The notes below the pieces were generated by a model. It worked only from the letters and a program-made list of their open reading frames with translations. It had not been told where the DNA came from and did not search any database. This document shows, one piece after another, positions 8,653-16,377 of a DNA stretch of 54,595 nucleotides. The position numbers and the translations under genes are program-made. The stretch is from an uncultured Geobacteraceae bacterium (GTDB taxonomy: Bacteria > Desulfobacterota > Desulfuromonadia > Geobacterales > Pseudopelobacteraceae), in contig CAIRBT010000033.1 in assembly GCA_903876875.1 (NCBI GenBank), forward strand, positions 1-54,595, read 5' to 3'. Each line of letters begins with the position of its first letter. Position 1 is the first letter of the stretch.

Positions 8653-10062
8653 TCAACACCCGGCAATAATTATTGCCTGTCGGAGGAAGCGTTCAACCTG
8701 ATCAAGATCACCGGCTTCGCTGTATAGACGCAGCACCGGCTCGGTTCCTGAGGGGCGTATCAACAGCCAGTCCCCGTTGTCAAAAATGAATTTGAAGCCA
8801 TCACTGAAATTGGTAGCGGCTACCCGCTGCCCGTCAATCGTCACCGGCGGGTTTGTGCGAAGTCGCTCGATCAGCTCCTTTTTTGCACCGTCATCAATAT
8901 GCCGGTCAATGCGACGATAAGAGAAGTGCCCGATATCGTCCATGGTTTCGTCCAGCAACTGACGCAGTCCTTTGCCACTGACCGCCACCGCTTCCAGCAG
9001 CAGCAGGCCGAGCAAAATGCCGTCCCGTTCCGGGATATGCCCCTTAACCCCCAGTCCTCCCGATTCTTCTCCCCCCATGAGAATGTCATGTTTGAGCATC
9101 AGTTCGCAAATATGCTTGAAGCCGATGGGGGTTTCATAGAGCTTAAGGCCGAATTTGTCTGCCAACAGATCGACCATGCGGGTGGTTGACACAGTTTTGA
9201 CCACCCCGCCGGTCAATTTTTTGTACTCCAGCAGATGCCGCAGAATAACCGTAAAAATGCAGTGAGATGAGAAAAATTCACCCTGCTCGTCCACGGCACC
9301 GATCCGGTCAGCATCACCGTCCAGAGCAAGTCCGACCTGATAGGCACCCTTTTTGAGCAGAGTGGATAATTCCTGCAGGTTCTGCCCAATCGGTTCGGGG
9401 GGAAGGCCACCAAAGGAGGGGTTGGCTTCGGTATGAATTTCGGTAATCGTCGGCAGCAACCGGGAAATATAGCCGGTACCGGCACCAAACATGGGATCCA
9501 CAACGGCAGTGACACCCGAACGGGCTATCAGCTCAAGATCCACATAGCGACCTATCTGATGAAAATAGCCTTCACTGGGGTCAAACAGCTCTATGAGCCC
9601 CTTTTGCACCGCTTCATCGTAGGGGAGTGCAATAATGCGGCGGTCGTTCAGCTGGTTATAGGCAACAATTTCCTCGATGACTTTGGTGGTATGGGGCAAG
9701 GCGGAACCTCCAAAGGACTCTTTGATTTTGAAACCGTTATATTCCGGTGGGTTGTGGCTGGCAGTAATCATGATACCGGCTCCGGCACCACTTTCACGTA
9801 CGGCCCAGGAAACAGCCGGAGTCGGTGCGTAATCCTCCGTCAATTTGACGTGAATGTCGTTGCCAGCCGCCACTTCCGCCACCCGCTTGGCAAATTCCCG
9901 GGACAAAAAACGCCGGTCATGGCCGATAATAAGCCCCTTTGCCCCGCTGCCGTCCCGATTCAGGTAGTCCATGGTCGCCTGGGCAACCCGCGACAAGTTT
10001 TCAAACGTAAACTCACGGGCAATAATGCCCCGCCAGCCGTCAGTACCAAATTTAATCTGCAT
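8653..10062 (-). CDS. Phosphohexomutase (phosphoglucomutase/phosphomannomutase family)
   Basis: The enzyme interconverts hexose 1- and 6-phosphates and feeds nucleotide-sugar, polysaccharide and glycosylation pathways. The 469-residue reading begins at MQIKFGTDGWRG, after a GGGGAGGA ribosome site; a longer frame upstream is not conserved. Four family motifs are visible in order: the phosphoserine loop MITASHNPPEYNGFK near residue 100, the metal loop DGDADRIGAVD, the sugar loop GGEESGG, and the phosphate-binding loop RPSGTEPVLRLY near the C-terminus. The substrate (glucose or mannose) cannot be fixed from sequence. It lies between flagellar genes, 19 bases after the flhB-like stub, and could supply sugars for filament glycosylation. 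Confidence 0.92.
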   Translation of the reverse strand: MQIKFGTDGWRGIIAREFTFENLSRVAQATMDYLNRDGSGAKGLIIGHDRRFLSREFAKRVAEVAAGNDIHVKLTEDYAPTPAVSWAVRESGAGAGIMITASHNPPEYNGFKIKESFGGSALPHTTKVIEEIVAYNQLNDRRIIALPYDEAVQKGLIELFDPSEGYFHQIGRYVDLELIARSGVTAVVDPMFGAGTGYISRLLPTITEIHTEANPSFGGLPPEPIGQNLQELSTLLKKGAYQVGLALDGDADRIGAVDEQGEFFSSHCIFTVILRHLLEYKKLTGGVVKTVSTTRMVDLLADKFGLKLYETPIGFKHICELMLKHDILMGGEESGGLGVKGHIPERDGILLGLLLLEAVAVSGKGLRQLLDETMDDIGHFSYRRIDRHIDDGAKKELIERLRTNPPVTIDGQRVAATNFSDGFKFIFDNGDWLLIRPSGTEPVLRLYSEAGDLDQVERFLRQAIIIAGC

Positions 10063-10081
10063 TGATTCCTCCCCATGAGAA

Positions 10082-10363
10082 TTATTTTTTCTGACATTCC
10101 AGCCAGTGCAGCCAGACCAGTACTTCAGCAACCGCCCGATACAGTTCGGGGGGGATATGCTGATCACAATCCACCTGCATGAGCATCTTCACCAGTTCCG
10201 GCGATTCGTGGACATAGACACCGGCCTCGTGGGCGCAGGCTATGATCGCCTCGGCAACCACCCCCGTACCACGGGCGACCACAACCGGAGCGTAGTACCC
10301 CTGCTTGTAGGAGAGTGCAGCGGCTCTCCGCTCCCGGTCAGTAGGTAACGACATGGGCAACAC
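10082..10363 (-). CDS. FlhB C-terminal-like protein (FlhB2/EscU-type stub)
   Basis: The 93-residue protein matches only the cytoplasmic C-terminal domain of the flagellar export switch protein FlhB. It has the pattern SYKQGYYAPVVVARGTG, and ends with the helix PPELYRAVAEVLVWL. The four-helix membrane domain is absent. The autocleavage motif NPTH is not present, so self-processing as in full FlhB is not expected. Free-standing FlhB-like proteins commonly follow fliK-type genes, as here. The start is either GTG at 10363 or ATG at 10354; both overlap the end of the fliK-like gene, so translation is coupled. Confidence 0.82.
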   Translation of the reverse strand: MLPMSLPTDRERRAAALSYKQGYYAPVVVARGTGVVAEAIIACAHEAGVYVHESPELVKMLMQVDCDQHIPPELYRAVAEVLVWLHWLECQKK

Positions 10364-12485
10364 TCATCTCCGCCGTGGTCAATCCCGCCCCTGCCAACTG
10401 TTCGTGCAAACGCTCCCGACCCCCCTCAAGCACCGCAACGGTGGTGGCCTGTTCGGCGGAAAATTTCACCGAAAGTCGGCTGCCGTCCAGCACGATCCGC
10501 GCCCCTACCCCCCCTAAATGGGGAAGATTGAGAGAAACGGCGGTTTCCCAGCTCCGTTCCCGGACACCGGCCCTGTTGCGTGCCCCATCCCGCTCCACAA
10601 CGGACCATTCCAGCTTCTGCCCCGGAAACAGGTCACCCCGAAGCAACAGGTGCCCGGTCTGCAACGAGTGGAGTTGCTCACCGACTATCGGCAACGTCCG
10701 GCCATCGGCAATCCCCTCGTGGCTCCCCTCACCAGTGCCCCGGCCAAAGACCCCCTTTATTGCCTCCTCAAGTCCGGAGCGGGGATCGACAGCACCCGGC
10801 ACACCGCCGGGCAGCGGCACCTGGCCATCAGTACGGGCAAGACGGGCAGACAACAACCCCTGGGGCTCTTTGAGGATGTCACCCAATGCATAGTCGCCGC
10901 CAAACCAGCGGGCCAGGTGGGACTCGTAAAAAAGGCCACTCTCCCGCAGCCGACTTTGCAGAAGAGTACCAAGCAGTGTTGCATCTGAGGTGGGTCCGGT
11001 CAGCACCGTTTTCAGAATGCTCAACGTAGCCTGGGCAGAAATCTTTGCCGAGGCCTCCCCCAGAAAACCACTCAACCAGCGCCCCGTTTCACTGACGCGC
11101 CCCTCCGTTGACGTTCCGAAACGAGCCATCAAAAAGGTCGGACGGGGCTCATCGCTGATATAGTACAGGGTAATCAGATCGCCGCTTTTTATGCCGCGCG
11201 GCGTAAGAAATTCCAACATCTGGCCGGCAACCTGCACCGTGGCACGTCCTCCCAGCAGTGCCAGCACATCCCCCTTCAGCTGTTGCCCCGGCTGAAAGGG
11301 ACTGGCCGCAGCCTGTTGGGTAAGGCTCTCCAGCAACACCAAACGATTCCCCTTGATAACCGCCTGTAACAGGCGAGCCATATCATCGGAGAGGACGATA
11401 CCATTGCCTGAAGGGAGCGGAGCGGCTCCATCGGCCGACGGCGTGGTCGCAGCAGTCGGCAGCGTGCTGCGGGAATAGGTGAGTCGATCCTCGTTGATGG
11501 CGCTGAAGGCGGGGGAGTCGGGAGGCAGGTTTTGCAGTACGGTGTTGAGACGCTCCAACACATATGATTGCTGTTCGGAGATCCCCCCCTCACTATGTTC
11601 AAGCACACTCAACCAGCGTCCCGCTTCACTCAATACTGGCGGGAAACTATCCGGTATCTGGCGACCGAAGGCAAAGACCGGCTTTGGTTCGGACGCGATA
11701 AAGGTGAGCCGAAGTATATCCCCCGGTGCCATTTTTTGGGGAAGGGACAACTCCAACGTCTCACCGGCAACCTGTACAAAAGCCCTCCCCCCCGGCAGTG
11801 TGCCGATGATGGTGCCGTTAACCTCCTGCCCCGGCTTGAGCGGCAAGGGGCTCACCGGCGAGTTGGCAGCTTCCACCAACGTAAACCGGGAGTCCTGGGC
11901 AATATTTTTTAAAATGCGGGAAGCGGTGGCTTCAAAGGTGTCAAGGGCGAGCTGGCCGGAGCGGGTGGTCACCACGCCGGGGGAACCGGCCGTGGTCGGT
12001 TCCTGTTTCCCCCCGTAGACCAGTGCCTCATCAAGCAGATGTGCCAGAACGGCCGATTCACCGGAAGAACGGCGCAACATGTCGCCAATATTCTGGAGTG
12101 ACGCCCGCATCTGTGGATCGTCAGCCTGGCCATTGCTCACCAGCAGACTGAGCAGACGTGAGGCATCGGAGAGACTTACCGGAGGTGCAACCGGCACCGG
12201 ACGGGCAATGGCAAAAGTGGAGCGTGGATCGCCGGAGACAAAGGTCATCTCAACCCGCTGGCCGACCCGCACCGCCATCGGCAGCTCCAGATTAAAATAA
12301 TCGCTGCCGGCCCGCACCTGGTAGCGGTTATTGGGCATTGGTGCTATAATCTCGGCACTGACCCGCTGCCCCGGCGTCAAGCTGCTGACGCGACCGGGCT
12401 GCTCCTCTGCGGTCACAAAAGAGAGACTCGAGTTGCGGGAGACGAGATCGAAAACCTGTTGCCGAATGTCAGTTGTTACGGCCAT
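10338..12485 (-). CDS. fliK: FliK-type flagellar hook-length control protein with three internal repeats
   Basis: FliK measures hook length and switches export specificity through FlhB. The last ~90 residues show the FliK C-terminal pattern (AVSLNLPHLGGVGARIVLDG then LHEQLAGAGLTTAEMSVAHV). The 715 residues are long for FliK. The N-terminal part carries three related blocks at about residues 36-94, 216-275 and 396-456, each beginning with PGQ and running through a Val-Gln/Arg-Ala-Gly strand to D/EP(R/K)(S/P)(T/V)F. They look like small beta-barrel repeats separated by helical spacers. The next gene, overlapping by 26 bases, is the FlhB-like stub, which supports the assignment. Confidence 0.85.
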   Translation of the reverse strand: MAVTTDIRQQVFDLVSRNSSLSFVTAEEQPGRVSSLTPGQRVSAEIIAPMPNNRYQVRAGSDYFNLELPMAVRVGQRVEMTFVSGDPRSTFAIARPVPVAPPVSLSDASRLLSLLVSNGQADDPQMRASLQNIGDMLRRSSGESAVLAHLLDEALVYGGKQEPTTAGSPGVVTTRSGQLALDTFEATASRILKNIAQDSRFTLVEAANSPVSPLPLKPGQEVNGTIIGTLPGGRAFVQVAGETLELSLPQKMAPGDILRLTFIASEPKPVFAFGRQIPDSFPPVLSEAGRWLSVLEHSEGGISEQQSYVLERLNTVLQNLPPDSPAFSAINEDRLTYSRSTLPTAATTPSADGAAPLPSGNGIVLSDDMARLLQAVIKGNRLVLLESLTQQAAASPFQPGQQLKGDVLALLGGRATVQVAGQMLEFLTPRGIKSGDLITLYYISDEPRPTFLMARFGTSTEGRVSETGRWLSGFLGEASAKISAQATLSILKTVLTGPTSDATLLGTLLQSRLRESGLFYESHLARWFGGDYALGDILKEPQGLLSARLARTDGQVPLPGGVPGAVDPRSGLEEAIKGVFGRGTGEGSHEGIADGRTLPIVGEQLHSLQTGHLLLRGDLFPGQKLEWSVVERDGARNRAGVRERSWETAVSLNLPHLGGVGARIVLDGSRLSVKFSAEQATTVAVLEGGRERLHEQLAGAGLTTAEMSVAHVVTY

Positions 12486-12534
12486 TACTGATCCAATAGT
12501 TTAAAGTTTGGCACATGCTCCACAGCCGCTTTCC

Positions 12535-12563
12535 AGAATAGGTTCATTTTGACCATATGTCAA
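12535..12563 (-). promoter_or_regulatory. Sigma70-type promoter of the fliK-like operon
   Basis: The minus strand reads TTGACA, 17 bases, TATTCT. The start would be near 12528, about 43 bases ahead of the fliK ATG. The -35 lies inside an imperfect palindrome TTGACCATATGTCAA (12549-12563, plus strand). Confidence 0.5.
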
Positions 12564-12566
12564 TCA

Positions 12567-12582
12567 TGCAGTAACTGTGCCG
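12567..12582 (-). promoter_or_regulatory. Sigma54-type promoter candidate of the fliK-like operon
   Basis: The minus strand reads CGGCACA, four bases, CTGCA, with the correct 12-base GG-to-GC spacing. Transcription would start near 12556. It lies just upstream of the sigma70-type element, so fliK may have two alternative promoters; the flgB operon has a similar sigma54 site. Confidence 0.45.
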
Positions 12583-12648
12583 CCACCGCTTACCCTGTCG
12601 TCAATGATGACAAAATTATGTGGAACCAATGAACTTTGAACATTTTTA

Positions 12649-12678
12649 TTGACAACTGTATACAGTTCTGCCTATAAG
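12649..12678 (+). promoter_or_regulatory. Promoter of the cbb3 oxidase operon with operator-like palindrome in the spacer
   Basis: The site reads TTGACA, 18 bases, TATAAG. Its spacer begins with a perfect 14-base palindrome AACTGTATACAGTT (12654-12667), a position where a bound repressor would block polymerase. The start would be near 12685, giving a leader of about 110 bases to ccoN. No standard FNR box (TTGAT-N4-ATCAA) was found in 12486-12794. Confidence 0.55.
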
Positions 12679-12794
12679 GCGACCTATGCTATCCTATTTA
12701 TCCTGTTGTTGATAAATCAGGTATGGATATGCAGTCACTGTTAGTTTTATACCAGATCACTGGTAGCGTCACATCTCTTCACAAGGAGGACATC

Positions 12795-14198
12795 ATGAAT
12801 CAGAAGGAAGGCTATGCCGATGAGGTCGTAAAGGGCTTCATCACTTGGAGCCTCGTATGGGGCGTTGTTGCTGTGTTGCTGGGTGTGGTTATCTCACTAC
12901 AGCTCGCGTACCCGCAACTGAATCTCCCCCCCTACCTGTCCTACGGCAGACTGCGGCCGATTCACACCAACGCCGGTATTTTCGGCTGGGGCGTGGGCAG
13001 TTTCATGGCATTTTTCATCTACGTTACCCAGCGCTTGACCAAGACCAAGCTCTGGAGTCCGGGCCTGGCCAAGTTCCAACTCTGGCTGTTCAACGTCATC
13101 ATCGCTTCGGCAGCGGTGACGCTGATGCTCGGCATGACCCGTTCCAAGGAGTATGCCGAACTTGAGTGGCCCATCGCCCTCCTGATCGTAGTGCTCTGGG
13201 TCATCTTCAGCATCAATATCATCATGACCATCATCAAGCGTAAAGAAGAGCAGATGTACATCTCGCTCTGGTACATCATGGCTGCCCTCATCGGGGTTGC
13301 GGTGCTCTACCTGGTTAATAATGCCGGCATCCCGGTTTCCCTGACCAAGTCCTATTCGGCCTACGCCGGAGCCAACGATGCGAACGTGCAGTGGTGGTAC
13401 GGCCATAATGCCGTGGCCATGGTGTTGACCGCACCTCCCCTGGCTCTCTTTTACTACTTCCTTCCCAAGTCAACCGGCGTGCCGATTTACAGCCACCGCA
13501 TGGGGGTTATCGCCTTCTGGAGTCTTATCTTCATGTACCTCTGGACCGGTGCCCACCACCTGCTGTGGACTCCGGTTCCCGACTGGGTTCAGACCCTGGC
13601 CATGGCATTTTCCGTCATGCTGATTGCCCCGTCGTGGGCGTCGGTATTTAACGGTTATTTCTCCATGAATGGTCAATGGCACCAGATGCGGGAAAACTAT
13701 CTGGTCAAGTTTTTCATTTTCGGCATTACCTTCTACGGCTTGCAGACCATCCAGGGGCCTTCCCAGGCGGTACGTACCTTCTCCGCTTTTATTCACTATA
13801 CGGACTGGGTTCCAGGCCATGTACACATGGGCACCCTGGGCTGGGTATCGCTGATTATCTTTGCCTCCATCTACTATGTGGTACCACGGATTTATGGCAA
13901 GGAAATTTATAGCATCCCGCTGGTAAACCTCCACTTCTGGCTGGCGGTAACCGGTCAGCTGATTTTTTCCATTACCATGTGGATCGCCGGTGTTCAGCAG
14001 GCAACCATGCTGAACGCTACCAACAGCGATGGCAGCCTCCACTACAGCTTCATGGAGACCCTGGTGGAAATGTACCCCTACTGGTATGGCCGGGCTTTTG
14101 GCGGCATCATCTATTTTGTCAGTATGCTGATCTTCGTCTATAACATCGTCAAGACCGTCAACGGCAATTCTACGAATGCCGCCATCAAGAAAGCCTGA
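12795..14198 (+). CDS. ccoN: cbb3-type cytochrome c oxidase subunit I (CcoN)
   Basis: CcoN is the catalytic heme-copper subunit of the high-affinity cbb3 oxidase in the inner membrane; it reduces O2 to water while pumping protons. The 467-residue reading starts at MNQKEGYADE, 5 bases after AAGGAGG; a longer frame from 12723 has no ribosome site. About twelve membrane helices are apparent. Ligand-bearing motifs are visible: HTNAGIFGWG for low-spin heme b, WWYGHNAVAMVL and GAHHLLWTPVP for CuB/heme b3, and VPGHVHMGTLGWV. It leads the ccoNOQP operon, 13 bases before ccoO. Identification is firm. Confidence 0.97.
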   Translation: MNQKEGYADEVVKGFITWSLVWGVVAVLLGVVISLQLAYPQLNLPPYLSYGRLRPIHTNAGIFGWGVGSFMAFFIYVTQRLTKTKLWSPGLAKFQLWLFNVIIASAAVTLMLGMTRSKEYAELEWPIALLIVVLWVIFSINIIMTIIKRKEEQMYISLWYIMAALIGVAVLYLVNNAGIPVSLTKSYSAYAGANDANVQWWYGHNAVAMVLTAPPLALFYYFLPKSTGVPIYSHRMGVIAFWSLIFMYLWTGAHHLLWTPVPDWVQTLAMAFSVMLIAPSWASVFNGYFSMNGQWHQMRENYLVKFFIFGITFYGLQTIQGPSQAVRTFSAFIHYTDWVPGHVHMGTLGWVSLIIFASIYYVVPRIYGKEIYSIPLVNLHFWLAVTGQLIFSITMWIAGVQQATMLNATNSDGSLHYSFMETLVEMYPYWYGRAFGGIIYFVSMLIFVYNIVKTVNGNSTNAAIKKA

Positions 14199-14211
14199 GA
14201 AAGGAGATATC

Positions 14212-15075
14212 ATGCTCGAAAAGAAACCAGTCATATTCCTGCTCCTTGCTACCGTGGTCATTTTAATCGGCACCGCCGTAACCATGATAGCTCCCTTCAA
14301 ATGGATTAATGATCCGAAGCTGAAAATTGCCGAGGTCAAGCCGTATACCGCTCTGCAACTTGAAGGACGGGATATCTACATTCGTGAAGGGTGCAACAAC
14401 TGCCATACCCAAACCGTACGCCCCCTGCTTGCCGATGTTGAACGGTATGGTGAGTACTCCAAGGTTGGTGAATTCATCTACGACCAGCCACACCTCTGGG
14501 GCTCACGCCGCACCGGCCCGGATCTTGCCCGCATTGGCGGCAAATATCCGGATGCCTGGCACCTCAAACATATGGTTGACCCCCAGTCCATGGTACCCCG
14601 TTCCAACATGCCGAAGTACGCCTTTCTGCAGCGGCCACTGGATACCAGCCTGACCGAGAAGAAAATGAAGGCGTTGAAATTCCCCTCTACGCCGGCAGAG
14701 CTTGCTGCCCTTACGGGCAAAAGCGAACTGGATGCCATGGTTGCCTATCTGCAAAAACTGGGCAGTGACATTCCCTGGCGTAAGTCGGCTCAGGCCGCCG
14801 TGCTGGGTGACCTGAAAAACCCCTTCCTTGACAACAAAACTGTGTTGCCCGAAGGCAAGGCGATCTACGAAAAAGAGTGTGCCCAGTGCCATGGTGCCGA
14901 CCTCAAAGGGGGCGTTGGCCCATCCCTTGCGGACATGGACAAGCCAGATTCCTACATCTTCAAGACACTCTTCGGCGGTATTCCAGCTGGTGGTATGCCT
15001 GCCTTTGGCGATTCACTCGGCAAGGATCGTATCTGGAAAGTCGCTTCGTTCCTCAAGTCACGGCAGGCTCACTGA
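14212..15075 (+). CDS. ccoO: cbb3 oxidase subunit II (CcoO) with an extra C-terminal cytochrome c domain
   Basis: CcoO is a membrane-anchored cytochrome c that passes electrons to CcoN. The start at 14212 follows AAGGAGAT. Residues 8-28 are the anchor helix; the CcoO signature YIREGCNNCHTQTVRP carries heme C61-H65. The core resembles normal CcoO to about residue 200. The protein then continues to 287 residues with a second cytochrome c domain: CAQCH at 223-227 and a probable Met ligand in GGMPAFG. Typical CcoO has about 200 residues and one heme. Since CcoP in this operon has only one heme, a heme domain appears to have moved from P to O. Confidence 0.93.
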   Translation: MLEKKPVIFLLLATVVILIGTAVTMIAPFKWINDPKLKIAEVKPYTALQLEGRDIYIREGCNNCHTQTVRPLLADVERYGEYSKVGEFIYDQPHLWGSRRTGPDLARIGGKYPDAWHLKHMVDPQSMVPRSNMPKYAFLQRPLDTSLTEKKMKALKFPSTPAELAALTGKSELDAMVAYLQKLGSDIPWRKSAQAAVLGDLKNPFLDNKTVLPEGKAIYEKECAQCHGADLKGGVGPSLADMDKPDSYIFKTLFGGIPAGGMPAFGDSLGKDRIWKVASFLKSRQAH

Positions 15076-15076
15076 C

Positions 15077-15217
15077 ATGGAACTGGCCAGCGTGTATTAT
15101 CTTGGCGTGACCTTTCTGATGTTTATCATCTTCGTGGTCATCGTCGCACGGACTTACAGCAAAAAGGAACGTCTCCGGGGTGAAAGCCCCAAGTTCCGGA
15201 TGATGGACGACGAGTAA
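15077..15217 (+). CDS. ccoQ: CcoQ-like small membrane subunit
   Basis: The 46-residue protein has one membrane helix (YLGVTFLMFIIFVVIVARTY) and a charged cytoplasmic tail ending RMMDDE. Its ATG starts one base after the ccoO stop. Size, topology and position between ccoO and ccoP fit CcoQ, a non-catalytic subunit that stabilises the oxidase. Sequence conservation in this family is low, so the name rests largely on context. Confidence 0.8.
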   Translation: MELASVYYLGVTFLMFIIFVVIVARTYSKKERLRGESPKFRMMDDE

Positions 15218-15280
15218 GCAGACACTCGTCCCATCGCACCACGACAGGCTTCACTTAGCACACTACACAGGAGGTTTTTC

Positions 15281-15763
15281 ATGTCTGATGAGAATAAGGA
15301 TTATGATGGAATCCACTACCGGGTTGAGACCAAATCCCCGCTGATTTTCCGGCTGCTGCTCACCGTACTGGTGATATGGGGTGTGTCATATATGGGCTAT
15401 TATCTGTTCAGCGGCTGGAGTTCGGAAGCTGAATTTGCCCAGAACAAAAAAGCCAAACAGGAACGACTGGCGGCTGCTCCCCCCGCGGCAGCTCCGGCTG
15501 CCGGAGACAAGGGTGCCAACAAGGAAGATTCCGCAGCCCTTGGCAAAAAAGAGTTTGCCGAGCGGTGTGCCGCCTGCCACGGCGCAGATGGCAAGGGGGG
15601 CATCGGCCCCGACCTGACCCGCAAGGAGTTTAAATTCGGCAAGAGTGCTGCGGAGATAACCACCTCTATTACCGATGGCCGTCCCGGCGGCATGCCCTCC
15701 TTCAAGAGCGATCTCTCCCACGAAAAGATTGAGGGGCTGGTTAAGCATATACTGTCACTGTAA
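15281..15763 (+). CDS. ccoP: cbb3 oxidase subunit III (CcoP), short form with a single heme
   Basis: CcoP normally is a diheme cytochrome c of about 300 residues that receives electrons from soluble cytochromes. Here it has 160 residues: an N-terminal DYDGIHYR motif typical of CcoP, a membrane helix at about 21-43, an Ala/Pro-rich linker (residues 64-80), and one cytochrome c domain with CAACH at 96-100 and a Met-ligand motif GGMPSF. The ribosome site is AGGAGG. The missing second heme domain is matched by an extra one on CcoO, so the complex may still carry three c-type hemes. Confidence 0.92.
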   Translation: MSDENKDYDGIHYRVETKSPLIFRLLLTVLVIWGVSYMGYYLFSGWSSEAEFAQNKKAKQERLAAAPPAAAPAAGDKGANKEDSAALGKKEFAERCAACHGADGKGGIGPDLTRKEFKFGKSAAEITTSITDGRPGGMPSFKSDLSHEKIEGLVKHILSL

Positions 15764-15824
15764 CACGGTATGTCTTGGTAGCAGCGGCTCAAAGCCGACT
15801 CTGCTGAGGCTGTTTCCATCATGT

Positions 15825-15865
15825 CATCCCGGCGGAGAATCTATTCTTCGCCGGGATGCTGTTTT
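15825..15865 (+). terminator. Long inverted repeat with T-run between ccoP and fixH
   Basis: Arms 15825-15840 and 15843-15858 pair over 15 of 16 positions (outer arm CATCCCGGCG) with a two-base loop, followed by a GTTTTTC tract at 15860-15866. It could be an intrinsic terminator that partly separates the structural ccoNOQP genes from the assembly genes, or a dispersed palindromic repeat element. Confidence 0.65.
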
Positions 15866-15915
15866 TCAAGGTTCTCCGTTTATCACCACCTTTTGACACC
15901 CAGTGAGGCTATAGG

Positions 15916-16377
15916 ATGAATAACCATCGAAACGATGCGGGTAAATTCTGGATACGGATTATAACTGGTGTCCTTGTGCTATTCATTGCCGCCACGGTCG
16001 CCAGTATTGTCATTGCCAAAAAACGGGGGAGCAGGGTTGTTGACACCGAGTATTACAGCCATGGGCTCCATTACGCCGAAAATCATGACACTGCGGGCAA
16101 TACGGGCAATAAATGGGTCATGGCTGCCACTGCCGACAGCACACACATACAGGTAACCGTCCGGGACGAACAGGGTGCCCCCCTCACGGGGGGCGCAGCA
16201 ACCTGCTCCCTGGATCAGAGTGCAACCACCCCCGGCACCGTGCTTCAGCTGTCAGAATCACCCCCCGGTATTTATCGTGCCCCCCGCCCAACCTCTGCCC
16301 AAGGTGAGCTGCGTGGCACCATCCGGGTTGCCAAAGGGAGTGGTGTGATCTCCGGCAGGGTGGTACTCTTCAATTGA
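15916..16377 (+). CDS. fixH: FixH-family cbb3 oxidase assembly protein
   Basis: FixH (CcoG/H-I-S locus family) is a membrane-anchored protein needed for cbb3 oxidase maturation, probably with the copper pump CcoI. The 153 residues have one membrane helix at about 13-33 and a periplasmic beta-rich domain with the FixH pattern VDTEYYSHGLHYAE and DEQGAPLTGG. The gene sits in the usual place before ccoI and its stop overlaps the ccoI start. Sequence similarity in the family is modest, but context is strong. Confidence 0.85.
   Translation: MNNHRNDAGKFWIRIITGVLVLFIAATVASIVIAKKRGSRVVDTEYYSHGLHYAENHDTAGNTGNKWVMAATADSTHIQVTVRDEQGAPLTGGAATCSLDQSATTPGTVLQLSESPPGIYRAPRPTSAQGELRGTIRVAKGSGVISGRVVLFN

Noticed and set aside
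12549-12563. TTGACCATATGTCAA as an FNR/CRP-type box before the cbb3 operon
   Set aside because: The half-sites are five bases apart rather than four and carry C/G in place of T/A. It also forms the -35 of a good minus-strand promoter for fliK.
12654-12667. AACTGTATACAGTT as a LexA (SOS) box
   Set aside because: The CTGT and ACAG arms are separated by only two bases, while LexA boxes of the E. coli type need eight.
13470-14339. 289-codon open frame opposite ccoN/ccoO
   Set aside because: It is the antisense shadow of firmly identified oxidase genes, without a domain or start signal.
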